Assembly (NCBI GenBank): GCA_031278395.1
Contig: JAITKM010000029.1
Location: forward strand, 1 to 60,003
Length of the DNA stretch: 60,003 nt
Direction of reading: 5' to 3'
DNA from: Deltaproteobacteria bacterium
Lineage (GTDB): Bacteria; Bdellovibrionota_C; UBA2361; SZUA-149; JAITKM01
Shown one piece after another: positions 8,817 through 18,028 of this stretch; within the stretch, counting starts at the first letter, position 1, and every line of letters starts with the position of its first letter. The notes beneath the pieces are model-generated. The model was not told where the DNA came from, made no database searches, and saw nothing but the letters and a program-made list of their open reading frames with translations. Both the position numbers and the translations under genes were made by a program.

Positions 8817-9923
8817 ATGAGACGTAAAATTTTATTACTTTTAATTGCAACTTTATTTTGTGCTTTTGGTGGTTGGTATCTTTTTAGTCGTCAAGGGATA
8901 GAAAATGTTACAGGCAGAAAAACAGAAGTTTTGTTTCCAAATATCGGGGACAGAGTAGCCAAAATCAGCATTGAACAAGGTGACGACGTGTTGGTGATGC
9001 AACTTGATAATAGCGGGAGTAGCGCAAAATGGGTTTTGCCAGATAACGATATGTATCCCGCCGATTCAGGTAAAGTAAATTCTTTTGTTTTAAAAGTTAT
9101 AAATGCGCCTCTATCGCAGAAAATTACGAAAAATCCAGAACAATATACCGTGCTGGGAGTTGATGAAAATTGTATTGAACATGGTTCAAGCAAAGTTATT
9201 TTTTACGACCAGTCAGGGATTGAACTTGGTTCTATTTATTTAGGTAATATTCCTCTGCCTAAGGAAAATTCAGATTTATCAGCAATGCCGATTGGACAAT
9301 ATATTAGAAAAACTAACGACAAGCAGGTTTATTTAGTAAGCGATGTTATTTCGCCAAAAGTGAAAATGGGGGATTGGATTGTGACCAATCTAGCTACGGT
9401 TGACCCTAGCAATATCTCAAAAATTACGCAGAGTAGTGTAGATGGGGAAATTATTTTTGTTTTGAGTCCCGTGTTTTCTGATGCTGGAGAAGTAATGGAG
9501 GAGTTTCGGTTAGCTGCAGATTATGAGAATATAGCGCTAAACGAGGAAGCAATATATTTAATTAAATCAGGTATTCAAAACTTACAAATTGAAGACGCCT
9601 ATAAAGAGGAAAATCTTAATAAGGCTGATAATCCATTATTTGGACAGCTGTTTTTTGATTTACTAACGACTTATACTTTAACTAATGGTATAACTTATAA
9701 AATTTTTAGTGGAGAAGCCTTTAACCGAGTCTATATTAAATTGGAAGTTGGTTTTAATGAAGAGAACTATAAAACTTCTCGTTTAACTAGCGGAAAAACA
9801 GAAGTGGAACTTTTTGAAAATATTCAGAAATTAAAAGAACAGCTTGTCAAAGCTAATCAAAATTACGTAGGGTGGTTTTACTTACTACCGTCATATGCAA
9901 ATTCAAGGTTTAGACAAAGATAA
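8817..9923 (+). CDS. DUF4340 domain-containing envelope protein
   Basis: The 368-residue protein begins with a membrane anchor or signal segment (LLLLIATLFCAFGGWYLF) and continues as a beta-rich extracytoplasmic region. The layout, including WVLPDNDMYPADSGKVNSFV and the later GIQNLQIEDAYKEE, matches DUF4340. That family is common in deltaproteobacteria and Bacteroidetes and is often found beside gliding or ABC-export genes, which are absent here. GGAGAT lies about ten bases before the ATG. The upstream 217 bases separate it from the divergent response regulator. The function is unknown. Confidence 0.75.
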   Translation: MRRKILLLLIATLFCAFGGWYLFSRQGIENVTGRKTEVLFPNIGDRVAKISIEQGDDVLVMQLDNSGSSAKWVLPDNDMYPADSGKVNSFVLKVINAPLSQKITKNPEQYTVLGVDENCIEHGSSKVIFYDQSGIELGSIYLGNIPLPKENSDLSAMPIGQYIRKTNDKQVYLVSDVISPKVKMGDWIVTNLATVDPSNISKITQSSVDGEIIFVLSPVFSDAGEVMEEFRLAADYENIALNEEAIYLIKSGIQNLQIEDAYKEENLNKADNPLFGQLFFDLLTTYTLTNGITYKIFSGEAFNRVYIKLEVGFNEENYKTSRLTSGKTEVELFENIQKLKEQLVKANQNYVGWFYLLPSYANSRFRQR

Positions 9924-9949
9924 AGAGTAAGTCATGTTCCCAAGAAGAG

Positions 9950-12124
9950 ATGATAAGATTACAAAAACTCATAACTGCTATTCAAGAGTATTATGCTAAG
10001 GCGGATATTGAACTGCTCAAAAAAGCTTATAATTTTGTGCATCTCTGTTATGAAGGTCGAACTCGCGAATCAGGCGATCCATATATAACTCATGTTGTAG
10101 AAGTTGCTTCACTTTCTACCAAATTAAAACTAGACGTCGCTTCTGTAATAACTGCTTTGTTACATGATGTCGCCGAAGATACAAAAATTTCCTCAGAAGA
10201 AATAAAAGAAGCATATGGTAGCGATGTGGCTGGCTTGATGGATGGGATAAATAAATTAAGTAATATAAAATTTGGACCTAAAATTGAGCAACAAGCTGAA
10301 AGTTTTCGTAAAATGCTCTTAGCTATGGCGCGTGATATTCGTGTCTTGCTTATCAAACTTTGTGACATAACGCATAATATGCGTATGCTTGAATATCTTC
10401 CTGAAGCTAAACAACTACGAATTGCCCAGGAAACGTTGGATATTTATGTGCCCCTAGCGCATCGTTTGGGAATTTATTGGATGAAGTCCGAGTTGGAAGA
10501 TTTATGTTTTAAATATCTTAAGCCCGCTCTTTATAATTCAATCAAAGAACAAATTAATCAAACTGAAAAAGAGCGAGAACGTTATATCGAAGAAGTAGTG
10601 GGCGAAATATCTCAAGCCCTTAGAGAAAATGGAATTAAAGAGGCAATAGTTTCTGGGCGAGCTAAAAATTACTTTTCAATTTATCAAAAAATGGAAATAC
10701 GTGATTGTAATCTTCAAGATCTTTACGATTTAATTGGTTTTCGGATTATCGTTTCAAATATCATGGAATGTTATTCAGCGTTAGGCATAATTCACGCCAA
10801 GTGGAAACCAATGTCAGATAGATTTAAAGATTATATTGCGCTGCCCAAACCAAACAACTATCAATCATTACATACAGCGGTGGTTAGTCCGCGGGGGTCG
10901 CGAATTGAAATCCAAATTAGAACTAAAGAAATGCACGATGTTGCCGAGAAAGGGATTGCTGCACATTGGATTTATAAAGAAACTGGTAGCAGTGATAAAG
11001 TTAAACTTGAGCATAATACAATCGATTTTAATTGGCTTAAAGATTTATTAGAAAGCGAGCAACTTATCCACGACCCACTAGAGTTTATATCTTTGATTAG
11101 GGATACGCTATTTCAGGTGAGTGAAGCGGTTTATGTGTTTTCACCTAAAGGGGATTTGATAGAACTACCCGCAGGGGCAACTCCGATAGATCTAGCTTTT
11201 CACATACATTCCGAAGTGGGCTTGCATTGTAATTCGGCTAGGGTGAATGGGCAGTCAGTTCCAATTTTACATAAGTTAAAAACTGGCGATACAGTTGAAA
11301 TTGAAACTGCACCCAATCGAATGCCAAGTCGAGATTGGCTACGTATCGTAGTTTCAACTAAGGCACGCCAGCGTATTCGTCAGGCTTTAAGGTCCGAAGA
11401 ATTTTCAAAAACTATTTTATTAGCTAAAGAATTATTAGCTAAAGAAGCTAATAAATTAAAACTAAATTCCACTAAAATCTTAAAGAGTGATGAATTATTA
11501 AAGGTTGCCACTGAGTTAGGGTATAAAGACGTAGATAGTTTATTAGTAGATGTTGGCTATACTAAAATAGCGCCGCGCCAAATTTTTGATAGATTAACTT
11601 TAAGCGCAGAAGAGCTAAATCGTAAGCTAGAGCAGGAACAGGCTGAAGTTAACAAGTCGGCAGCTACTAAAACAAGGTCACTGATAAACATCAGTGGGAT
11701 GGATCAGCGAGCAGTATTTAGATTTGCTAGATGTTGTGAACCGCTGCCGGGTGATGAAATTGTTGGTTTTGTAACGCGAGGACGTGGGGTTGCGATACAT
11801 AAAAAGAATTGTGAACAAATTATGAATTTTGATACACATCGTTTAATTGATGTGAGTTGGAATACTTATGCTAAAGTAACACGTAATATGTATATCCGTA
11901 TTGTAACAACTAAGGGGGTAGAAGTTTTGGCAGCAATTACGCAGTGTATCGCAAGTTTTAATATTAATATTTTGTCGGCAAAATCTAATTTAATGCCTAA
12001 TAATAAAATGCTTAATGTTTTTAAAATTACGTTGGAGAATAATGTTCAAGCTGCTTCTCTGTTATACGCCATCGAGAAAATCAATGGAGTAATTAACGTT
12101 GAACGAGGTAACAGATTTAAATAA
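9950..12124 (+). CDS. Long RelA/SpoT homologue, copy 1 ((p)ppGpp synthetase/hydrolase)
   Basis: This 724-residue protein has the full RSH layout. An HD hydrolase domain (about 20-200, with PYITH and HDVAED) is followed by the synthetase domain (about 230-350, with RFKDYIALPKPNNYQSLHT and EIQIRT). A TGS domain (about 385-450), the cysteine-containing region FARCCEPLPGDEIVG and a C-terminal ACT domain complete it. The catalytic residues of both activities appear present, so it looks bifunctional. One oddity is the block normally read as DRLHN: here it is DITHN, with isoleucine replacing the conserved arginine. A second, very similar gene follows after 19 bases. AAGAAG lies just before the ATG. 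Confidence 0.93.
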   Translation: MIRLQKLITAIQEYYAKADIELLKKAYNFVHLCYEGRTRESGDPYITHVVEVASLSTKLKLDVASVITALLHDVAEDTKISSEEIKEAYGSDVAGLMDGINKLSNIKFGPKIEQQAESFRKMLLAMARDIRVLLIKLCDITHNMRMLEYLPEAKQLRIAQETLDIYVPLAHRLGIYWMKSELEDLCFKYLKPALYNSIKEQINQTEKERERYIEEVVGEISQALRENGIKEAIVSGRAKNYFSIYQKMEIRDCNLQDLYDLIGFRIIVSNIMECYSALGIIHAKWKPMSDRFKDYIALPKPNNYQSLHTAVVSPRGSRIEIQIRTKEMHDVAEKGIAAHWIYKETGSSDKVKLEHNTIDFNWLKDLLESEQLIHDPLEFISLIRDTLFQVSEAVYVFSPKGDLIELPAGATPIDLAFHIHSEVGLHCNSARVNGQSVPILHKLKTGDTVEIETAPNRMPSRDWLRIVVSTKARQRIRQALRSEEFSKTILLAKELLAKEANKLKLNSTKILKSDELLKVATELGYKDVDSLLVDVGYTKIAPRQIFDRLTLSAEELNRKLEQEQAEVNKSAATKTRSLINISGMDQRAVFRFARCCEPLPGDEIVGFVTRGRGVAIHKKNCEQIMNFDTHRLIDVSWNTYAKVTRNMYIRIVTTKGVEVLAAITQCIASFNINILSAKSNLMPNNKMLNVFKITLENNVQAASLLYAIEKINGVINVERGNRFK

Positions 12125-12143
12125 GGGACACTTTCTAAGAAAG

Positions 12144-14327
12144 ATGATAAAATTAGAACAACTTATAACTGCTATTCAAGAGTATTATCCGCAGGCTGAT
12201 TTTACGCTGCTCAAGAAAGCTTATAATTTTGTGCATCTTTGTCATGAAGGACAAATGCGTGAATCTGGCAAACCGTATGTAACTCACGTCATAGAAGTTG
12301 CGCTGCTCACTACCAAATTAAAACTAGATGTTTCCTCAGTGGTGGCGGCTTTGTTACATGATATTGTCGAAGATACTAAAGTTACTCTAGAAGAAATAAA
12401 AGAAGCATATGGTAGCGATGTGGCTGGTTTAGTGGATGGTCTGACTAAATTAAGTAATATTAATTTTAATTCTAAAGTTGAGCAACAAGCTGAAAGTTTT
12501 CGTAAAATGCTCTTAGCTATGGCGCGCGATATTCGCGTGTTGTTGATAAAGCTTTGTGACCGAATGCATAATATACGAACGCTTGAATATACGACAAAAA
12601 CTAAACAACTACGAATTGCGCAGGAAACGCTGGATATTTATGCGCCGCTAGCGCATCGTTTGGGAATTTATTGGATGAAGTCCGAGCTGGAAGATTTATG
12701 TTTTAAATATCTTAAGCCCGCTCTTTATAATTCAATCAAAGAACAAGTTAATCAAACCGAGAAAGAGCGCGAATATTATATTAAAGAAGTGGTGCGCGAG
12801 ATTTCTCAAGCTCTTAAAGAAAATGGTATAAATGGGGCGATAGTTTTTGGACGAGCTAAGAGTTATTATTCAATTTATCGCAAAATGGAAATGCATGATT
12901 ATAACTTTCAAGATCTCTACGATTTAATTGGTTTCAGAATTATCGTTTCAACTACCATGGAGTGCTATTCGGTGTTAGGCATAATTCACGCCAAGTGGAA
13001 ACCAATGTCAGATAGATTTAAGGATTATATTGCGATGCCCAAGCCGAACAACTATCAATCATTACATACATCAGTTGTTAGTTTGCGGGGGTCGCGAATT
13101 GAAATCCAAATTAGAACTAAAGAAATGCATGATGTTGCCGAGAAAGGTATTGCCGCACACTGGATTTATAAAGAAACTGGTAGCAGCAATAAAGTTAAGC
13201 TCATGCATAATACAATTGATTTTAATTGGCTCAAAGATTTATTAGAAAGCGAGCAACTTCTCCATGACCCGTTAGAGTTTATGTCCTTAATTAAGGATAC
13301 GCTATTTCAAGTAGGTGAAGAGGTTTATGTGTTTTCACCTAAAGGGGATTTGGTCGAACTGCCGACTGGGGCAACGCCGATAGATTTTGCGTTTTATGTT
13401 CATTCTGAAGTGGGCTTGCATTGTAAGTCTGCTAGAGTAAATGGGCAGCAAGTTCCAATTTCATATAAGTTAAAAACTGGCGATACGGTTGAAATTATAA
13501 CTTCCCCAAGTCAAACGCCAAGTCGGGATTGGCTACGGATAGTAACTTCAACTAAGGCGCGCCAGCGAATTCGTCAGGTTTTAAGGTCTGAGGAATTTTC
13601 AAGAACTATTTTAGTAGCTAAAGAGTTATTAGCTAAAGAAGCTAGAAAATTAAAAATAAATTTCGCTAAAGTTTTAAAGAGTGATGAATTATTAAAAATC
13701 GCACTAGAGTTTGGGCATAAGGAAGTGGATAGTTTGTTAATGGATATTGGCTATACCAGAATATCACCAAAGCAGATTTTTGATAAACTAACTTTAAGCG
13801 CGGAAGAGCTGAGCAATAATAAGCCAGAGCAGGAGCTGTTAGAAGTTAATAAGCCGGCTATTACTAAAACTAGTAGTGATGATACAGGAATAAAAATTAG
13901 TGGGATGGATCGGGTAGTATTTAGATTTGCCAGATGTTGCGAACCGTTACCGGGTGATGAAATTGTTGGTTTTGTAACGCGAGGACGTGGGGTTGCGATA
14001 CATAAAAAGAACTGTAAGCAAATTATGGATTTTGATACGCATCGCTTAATCGATGTGAGTTGGGATACAAAGTTGAAATTAACACGTAATATGTATATTC
14101 GCATTATAACAACTAATGAGATTGGCGTTTTGGTAGCAATTACGCAGTGTATCGCAAGTTTTAATATTAATGTGCTTTCGGCAAAATCTAATCCAATGCC
14201 TAATAATAAAATGCTTAATCTTTTTAAAATTACTTTGGAGAATAATACTCAAGCTGGCTCTTTATTAAATGCCATCGAAAAACTAAATGGAGTAATTACT
14301 GTTGAACGAGGCGGCAGAATTAAGTAA
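12144..14327 (+). CDS. Long RelA/SpoT homologue, copy 2 (tandem duplicate)
   Basis: The 727-residue protein has the same domain order as copy 1: HD hydrolase (PYVTH, HDIVEDT), synthetase (RFKDYIAMPKPNNYQSLHT, EIQIRT), TGS, cysteine region (FARCCEPLPGDE) and ACT. The start at 12144 was chosen because it aligns with the start of copy 1; an upstream ATG at 12099 overlaps copy 1. Forty-five of the first 60 residues are identical by eye. This copy keeps the usual arginine in the DRMHN block, so its hydrolase site looks more canonical. The extra linker residues near 590 differ most. The pair must be co-transcribed. Confidence 0.93.
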   Translation: MIKLEQLITAIQEYYPQADFTLLKKAYNFVHLCHEGQMRESGKPYVTHVIEVALLTTKLKLDVSSVVAALLHDIVEDTKVTLEEIKEAYGSDVAGLVDGLTKLSNINFNSKVEQQAESFRKMLLAMARDIRVLLIKLCDRMHNIRTLEYTTKTKQLRIAQETLDIYAPLAHRLGIYWMKSELEDLCFKYLKPALYNSIKEQVNQTEKEREYYIKEVVREISQALKENGINGAIVFGRAKSYYSIYRKMEMHDYNFQDLYDLIGFRIIVSTTMECYSVLGIIHAKWKPMSDRFKDYIAMPKPNNYQSLHTSVVSLRGSRIEIQIRTKEMHDVAEKGIAAHWIYKETGSSNKVKLMHNTIDFNWLKDLLESEQLLHDPLEFMSLIKDTLFQVGEEVYVFSPKGDLVELPTGATPIDFAFYVHSEVGLHCKSARVNGQQVPISYKLKTGDTVEIITSPSQTPSRDWLRIVTSTKARQRIRQVLRSEEFSRTILVAKELLAKEARKLKINFAKVLKSDELLKIALEFGHKEVDSLLMDIGYTRISPKQIFDKLTLSAEELSNNKPEQELLEVNKPAITKTSSDDTGIKISGMDRVVFRFARCCEPLPGDEIVGFVTRGRGVAIHKKNCKQIMDFDTHRLIDVSWDTKLKLTRNMYIRIITTNEIGVLVAITQCIASFNINVLSAKSNPMPNNKMLNLFKITLENNTQAGSLLNAIEKLNGVITVERGGRIK

Positions 14328-14360
14328 AACTCCCCACCGAGGATTCTCGAGATTTTTAGG

Positions 14361-15272
14361 TTAAGAGAATATCTTACGGCTACCTACTAAACCGCCAAGA
14401 CCACTAATAATGGTAACAATTACGGTAAATAAAACTCCGAGCAGGGCAGCGGTTGCAGCGGCAACTTGAACCTCGGCTAATAAAAGAATTAATAAGGACT
14501 CGCGAATGCCAATCCCGTTGATACTGATAGGTAAAGAACTAGCCACATTTACAATTGGCACCACAACACAGAAATATGAAAAATTAACCTCAACCCCCAA
14601 AGATTTAGCAAGTAAGTAATATATAAAAATATGCAAAGTATGCATACTCACGGATAAAACGGTAGCTTTTAGTAAATCAAGATGCGTTAAGCGAAAGGTT
14701 AGCGTAAGACCTACAACAATACCTTTTAATTTTTGACTAAATTTACTACAAAAAACTAAGATTTGAGATAGATAAAACCAGCCAAAAATAGCGCAAAAAA
14801 TACCAATACTCGCGAGAAAATTTAAAATAGTCGTTGAAATATTAAAAATTTCAGGTTGAATAATTAAAACTGCAATTGCTCCAAAAATCAGTAGCACAAC
14901 TAACCCATGTATTCTATCCGCTATAACCGAAGAGAATGCAGCTAGACGTTGTTCCGGATCTGGCTTTAATAAAAGCGCTCTTGCCAAATCGCCGCCAACT
15001 GTTCCAAGTCCAAAAGTATTAATAAACATCCCAAGAAAATAAACATGAATTAAAGTCCAGAGTTTTTTTTGAATTGTAGTTTTTTTAAGAAAAATTTGCC
15101 ATTTTATTGAGCTAATAACCTGACCTAGAATATATAATAAAGAAGTAACAAAAATGATCTTTAAAGAAATTAATTGCAAATTATTAGTAAACTCTTGAAA
15201 GTCAATTTGCCAACAAATCAATACAACTAATCCAAGACTTACTAATAGTTTAATTAGGCTCTTTTTATACAC
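14361..15272 (-). CDS. UPF0104 / flippase-like integral membrane protein
   Basis: The 303 residues contain about eight hydrophobic segments and the conserved block GTVGGDLARALLL, typical of the lysylphosphatidylglycerol synthase transmembrane (AglD/UPF0104) family. The N-terminal motif WQIFLKK and the C-terminal GIGIRESLLILLL also fit. Members are thought to move or modify lipid-linked substrates, but this protein lacks the cytoplasmic synthetase domain of MprF. It converges with the RSH pair and lies directly downstream of the cold-shock gene on the same strand. Confidence 0.85.
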   Translation of the reverse strand: MYKKSLIKLLVSLGLVVLICWQIDFQEFTNNLQLISLKIIFVTSLLYILGQVISSIKWQIFLKKTTIQKKLWTLIHVYFLGMFINTFGLGTVGGDLARALLLKPDPEQRLAAFSSVIADRIHGLVVLLIFGAIAVLIIQPEIFNISTTILNFLASIGIFCAIFGWFYLSQILVFCSKFSQKLKGIVVGLTLTFRLTHLDLLKATVLSVSMHTLHIFIYYLLAKSLGVEVNFSYFCVVVPIVNVASSLPISINGIGIRESLLILLLAEVQVAAATAALLGVLFTVIVTIISGLGGLVGSRKIFS

Positions 15273-15286
15273 GCTTAATTATGGAA

Positions 15287-15628
15287 TTAAGCATTTTTGC
15301 TAGTTAGGTCGGCGTCATTGTTTACTGCGGTTGTGGACAACTCATTATCAGCATTAATATCGTTAACCGTTTCAACTTCCAAAGCTAGCGCCAAAGTTGA
15401 AGTTGCTTCTTGAGGCGCGTTTACTCTAATAACTCTTTCAGCATGTAGCCCTTTTTCGCCATCGGCTAAAATATACTCAACTTCTTCACCATCTTTAAGA
15501 GTTTTGTAGCCGTCAGATTCAATAACAGAATAATGGATAAAAATATCTTTTCCACTTTCATGCTCAATAAATCCAAAACCTTTAGCATCATTAAACCACT
15601 TAACTGTTCCTCGTAATAATTCAGACAT
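15287..15628 (-). CDS. Cold-shock domain protein with C-terminal extension
   Basis: Residues 5-70 form a CspA-type OB fold that binds single-stranded RNA or DNA. RNP1 is KGFGFIEH, and RNP2 is DIFIHY in place of the common VFVHF. The family is usually about 67-70 residues; this one has a further 43-residue acidic, alanine-rich tail with no predicted fold. A 357-base region lies upstream, long enough for a structured leader like those of cold-shock mRNAs, although I could not identify one. Confidence 0.93.
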   Translation of the reverse strand: MSELLRGTVKWFNDAKGFGFIEHESGKDIFIHYSVIESDGYKTLKDGEEVEYILADGEKGLHAERVIRVNAPQEATSTLALALEVETVNDINADNELSTTAVNNDADLTSKNA

Positions 15629-15835
15629 ACTAATTATACTCCATTGTTTTTACAATATAGAGTTGAAGGTAGTTTAGGATATTTTTTTAGGCAATTATTC
15701 ACGCTGCCACAGTTTTTAAAAAATGACCTCTACTTACTCTATATAACTTCTATTATAAAATTTTAAAACTCTAAAACTGCGGGGCGCACAATATTGATAA
15801 AAAATAATTTTGGCAATAGGTTATTTTTGTGATTT

Positions 15836-15903
15836 ATATCGTCACACTAAGGGGGTGGATATAATCATTATATAATCATCGTGATGTATTATAGTGACGA
15901 TAT
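15836..15903. promoter_or_regulatory. 10-bp inverted repeat in the csp / kinase intergenic region
   Basis: ATATCGTCAC (15836-15845) and GTGACGATAT (15894-15903) are perfect complements 48 bases apart. Between them are TATAAT-like sequences and a small palindrome, CATCGTGATG. The layout fits paired operator sites around a promoter for the kinase at 15986, or a large hairpin. The rest of 15629-15985 is AT-rich and shows no gene. Confidence 0.4.
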
Positions 15904-15985
15904 TTATTTACTTCTGACAAAACTAAATTTTTAGGCATTGGGGAGTTTAACCAAGATAATTAAAATCTAAAAAATAATACTTTCG

Positions 15986-17140
15986 ATGGTAAAATTAGAA
16001 GAAGATAAATTAAAAGCGCTAGGCTTACTGGCTGGGAGTGTTGCTCATGATTTAAATAATATCTTGACTGGGATTCTCGGCAATATTTCATTGTTAAAAG
16101 TTATCCTAAAAGATCAGACGGAGTGTGCTGATTATTTGGAGGCTATAGATAACAGCGCTAAAAAGTCAGCGCAGATTACGCAGCAAATTTTGGAATTCGT
16201 GCGGGGGAATGTAGGTCGTCAGCAGCAGGTTAATTTGTCAGCCTTAATTAAAAATATAATTCAGGCTTGTCGTGGTACCTTGTCTCAAGAAGTTAAAATT
16301 GTATTTCATAATACGGCGCAGGATTTTTTAGTGATGGGAGATGAAACCCAACTGCATCAAGTTGTTTTAAATCTAATTGTTAATGCTCAAAATGCCCTTG
16401 AAAATGAGGGAACAATCGATATTTTTCTTGAAGCAGAGAAACTTTATCAGCCTTTATTTTTTGGGGGACAATCTATTCCAGCAGGGAATTATTTGCGGCT
16501 GACTGTTACAGATACTGGTTCAGGTATGTCCGAAGAAGTAGCTAAAAAAATTTTTGAACCATTTTTTACAACTAAAGATAAAAATGGCACAGGGTTAGGG
16601 CTAGCAATTGTCCATAATTTTATTCAGGCTCATAATGGATTAGTTCGGGTGTTTTCGCGGATTGGCGCAGGCACGTCATTTCAAATTTATTTGCCAGACA
16701 TTTGTGGTCAGGTTGCTACAGCAGTTAAAAGTAATATAGTTGCTGACGAGGCAAAGCCAACAATACCTAAAGGGCAGGAGAGGATTTTAGTTGTTGACGA
16801 TGAAGATACGGTGCGGACCGTGCTCCAAAAAAGTTTGGAGTTTTTGGGGTACACAGTTGATACAGCTTTGCATGGCAAAGATGCACTGGAAAGATATGCA
16901 GGTAATTTATCTAATTACGATTTAGTTATTTTAGATATGATGATGCCGCAGATGTCGGGTGAAGAAACTTTTTTAAAGATGCGAGAAATTTACCCGCAAA
17001 TAAAAGTTATCTTAGCTTCTGGGTATTCTAGTGATGCCAGCACTAAGGCAGTATTAGCGGCTGGGGCAAAGTCGTTTATACAAAAACCATTTGCCATAGA
17101 GGAATTAGCAACTGAAGTGAGGCGTTGTTTGGATAACTAG
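15986..17140 (+). CDS. Soluble hybrid histidine kinase with C-terminal receiver
   Basis: The 384 residues contain the phospho-acceptor helix near the N-terminus (His21 in [10 protein letters not shown]), then the N box ([11 protein letters not shown]), the G1 box DTGSGM, the F box FEPFFTTK and the G2 box GTGLGLAIV of the ATPase domain. A receiver domain follows from about residue 263, with VVDDED, the acceptor Asp in VILDMMMP and the lysine in IQKPF. There is no sensor, PAS or membrane segment, so the input must come from a partner or from within the cytoplasm. The layout is common in deltaproteobacteria. The UDG gene follows after nine bases. Confidence 0.93.
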   Translation: MVKLEEDKLKALGLLAGSVAHDLNNILTGILGNISLLKVILKDQTECADYLEAIDNSAKKSAQITQQILEFVRGNVGRQQQVNLSALIKNIIQACRGTLSQEVKIVFHNTAQDFLVMGDETQLHQVVLNLIVNAQNALENEGTIDIFLEAEKLYQPLFFGGQSIPAGNYLRLTVTDTGSGMSEEVAKKIFEPFFTTKDKNGTGLGLAIVHNFIQAHNGLVRVFSRIGAGTSFQIYLPDICGQVATAVKSNIVADEAKPTIPKGQERILVVDDEDTVRTVLQKSLEFLGYTVDTALHGKDALERYAGNLSNYDLVILDMMMPQMSGEETFLKMREIYPQIKVILASGYSSDASTKAVLAAGAKSFIQKPFAIEELATEVRRCLDN

Positions 17141-17149
17141 TGCAAAACT

Positions 17150-17749
17150 ATGAATACAATTGAAAAGCACTACCAAAAATTAATGTTGTGTCGGTCCTGT
17201 CCGAAGATGCTCAAGCCGGTAGTGTCTGGTGTGCCGGTTATGTCTAAGGTTTTGTTAGTTGGTCAAGCGCCTGGTCCTAAAGAGGGATTTTTTAAAAAGC
17301 CTTTTGCGTGGACAGCTGGAAAAACAATGTTTAAGTGGTTTTTGTCTATTGGTATTACGGAAGAAGATTTTCGAGCTAAGGCATATATGGCAGCGGTGTG
17401 TAGATGTTTTCCGGGCAAGAATGTTCAGGGTGGGGGAGATAGAGTGCCGGATGAAACAGAAATTAAGAATTGTTCTAAATGGCTGAAAAGAGAAGTTGAG
17501 ATTTTAAAACCAAGTCTAATTATTCCAGTTGGTAAATTAGCTATTTCCCAATTTATTGCGGTGGACAAACTAGATCAAGTTATTGGTCGCAAGCTACAAG
17601 TCCACGTTTATGGAATAGCGACAAATATAATTCCGCTACCACATCCATCTGGAGCCTCAACTTGGCATCGTAAAGAGCCGGGCAAAACTTTACTGCAAAA
17701 AGCCTTGAAATTAATTAAAAACGACCAAGCTTTTCAGCAGATTTTATAA
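17150..17749 (+). CDS. Uracil-DNA glycosylase superfamily protein, iron-sulfur type
   Basis: The 199-residue protein resembles the family 4/5 (UdgA/UdgB-like) enzymes that remove uracil from DNA. Motif A is VGQAPGPKE and motif B is HPSGAS. Cysteines at 14 and 17 (CRSC), in AVCRCF and in NCSKW are placed as ligands for a [4Fe-4S] cluster. The motif A residue is Gln where family 4 usually has Glu (GEAPG), so the substrate range could differ. It starts nine bases after the kinase stop and is followed by a small hairpin. Confidence 0.8.
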   Translation: MNTIEKHYQKLMLCRSCPKMLKPVVSGVPVMSKVLLVGQAPGPKEGFFKKPFAWTAGKTMFKWFLSIGITEEDFRAKAYMAAVCRCFPGKNVQGGGDRVPDETEIKNCSKWLKREVEILKPSLIIPVGKLAISQFIAVDKLDQVIGRKLQVHVYGIATNIIPLPHPSGASTWHRKEPGKTLLQKALKLIKNDQAFQQIL

Positions 17750-17763
17750 CCTAGTAAACTAGG
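17750..17763 (+). terminator. Small hairpin directly after the UDG stop codon
   Basis: CCTAG and CTAGG pair around a TAAA loop immediately after the stop codon. The following TAATTTATTTG is only loosely T-rich, so this would be a weak terminator. The next 265 bases before the GT39-like gene are AT-rich and hold no gene I can support. Confidence 0.35.
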
Positions 17764-18028
17764 TAATTTATTTGATTGCTATTTTTAGTGTGTTGATATT
17801 TGGAGTTTATGGTCCTGGCTTTGATATTAAGTATTTTATATACGGAGCATTTTAAATTTTAATGTATAAAAAATATTAATATTTTGCATAATTTTTCTTT
17901 TACTTTATTCTTTCGTAACAGAAGTTTTAATTGATTTCGAATATTAAATAGAGTGTAAACGGCTAAATTGTTACTATTGAGTTTCTGAACGAGTCTAGTG
18001 AATAAAATTAGTAAATAGTTTTAAAAAA

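Noticed and set aside
12099-12143. Earlier start for the second RSH protein
   Set aside because: It overlaps the end of copy 1 and adds 15 residues absent from copy 1; ATG 12144 aligns exactly with the copy 1 start.
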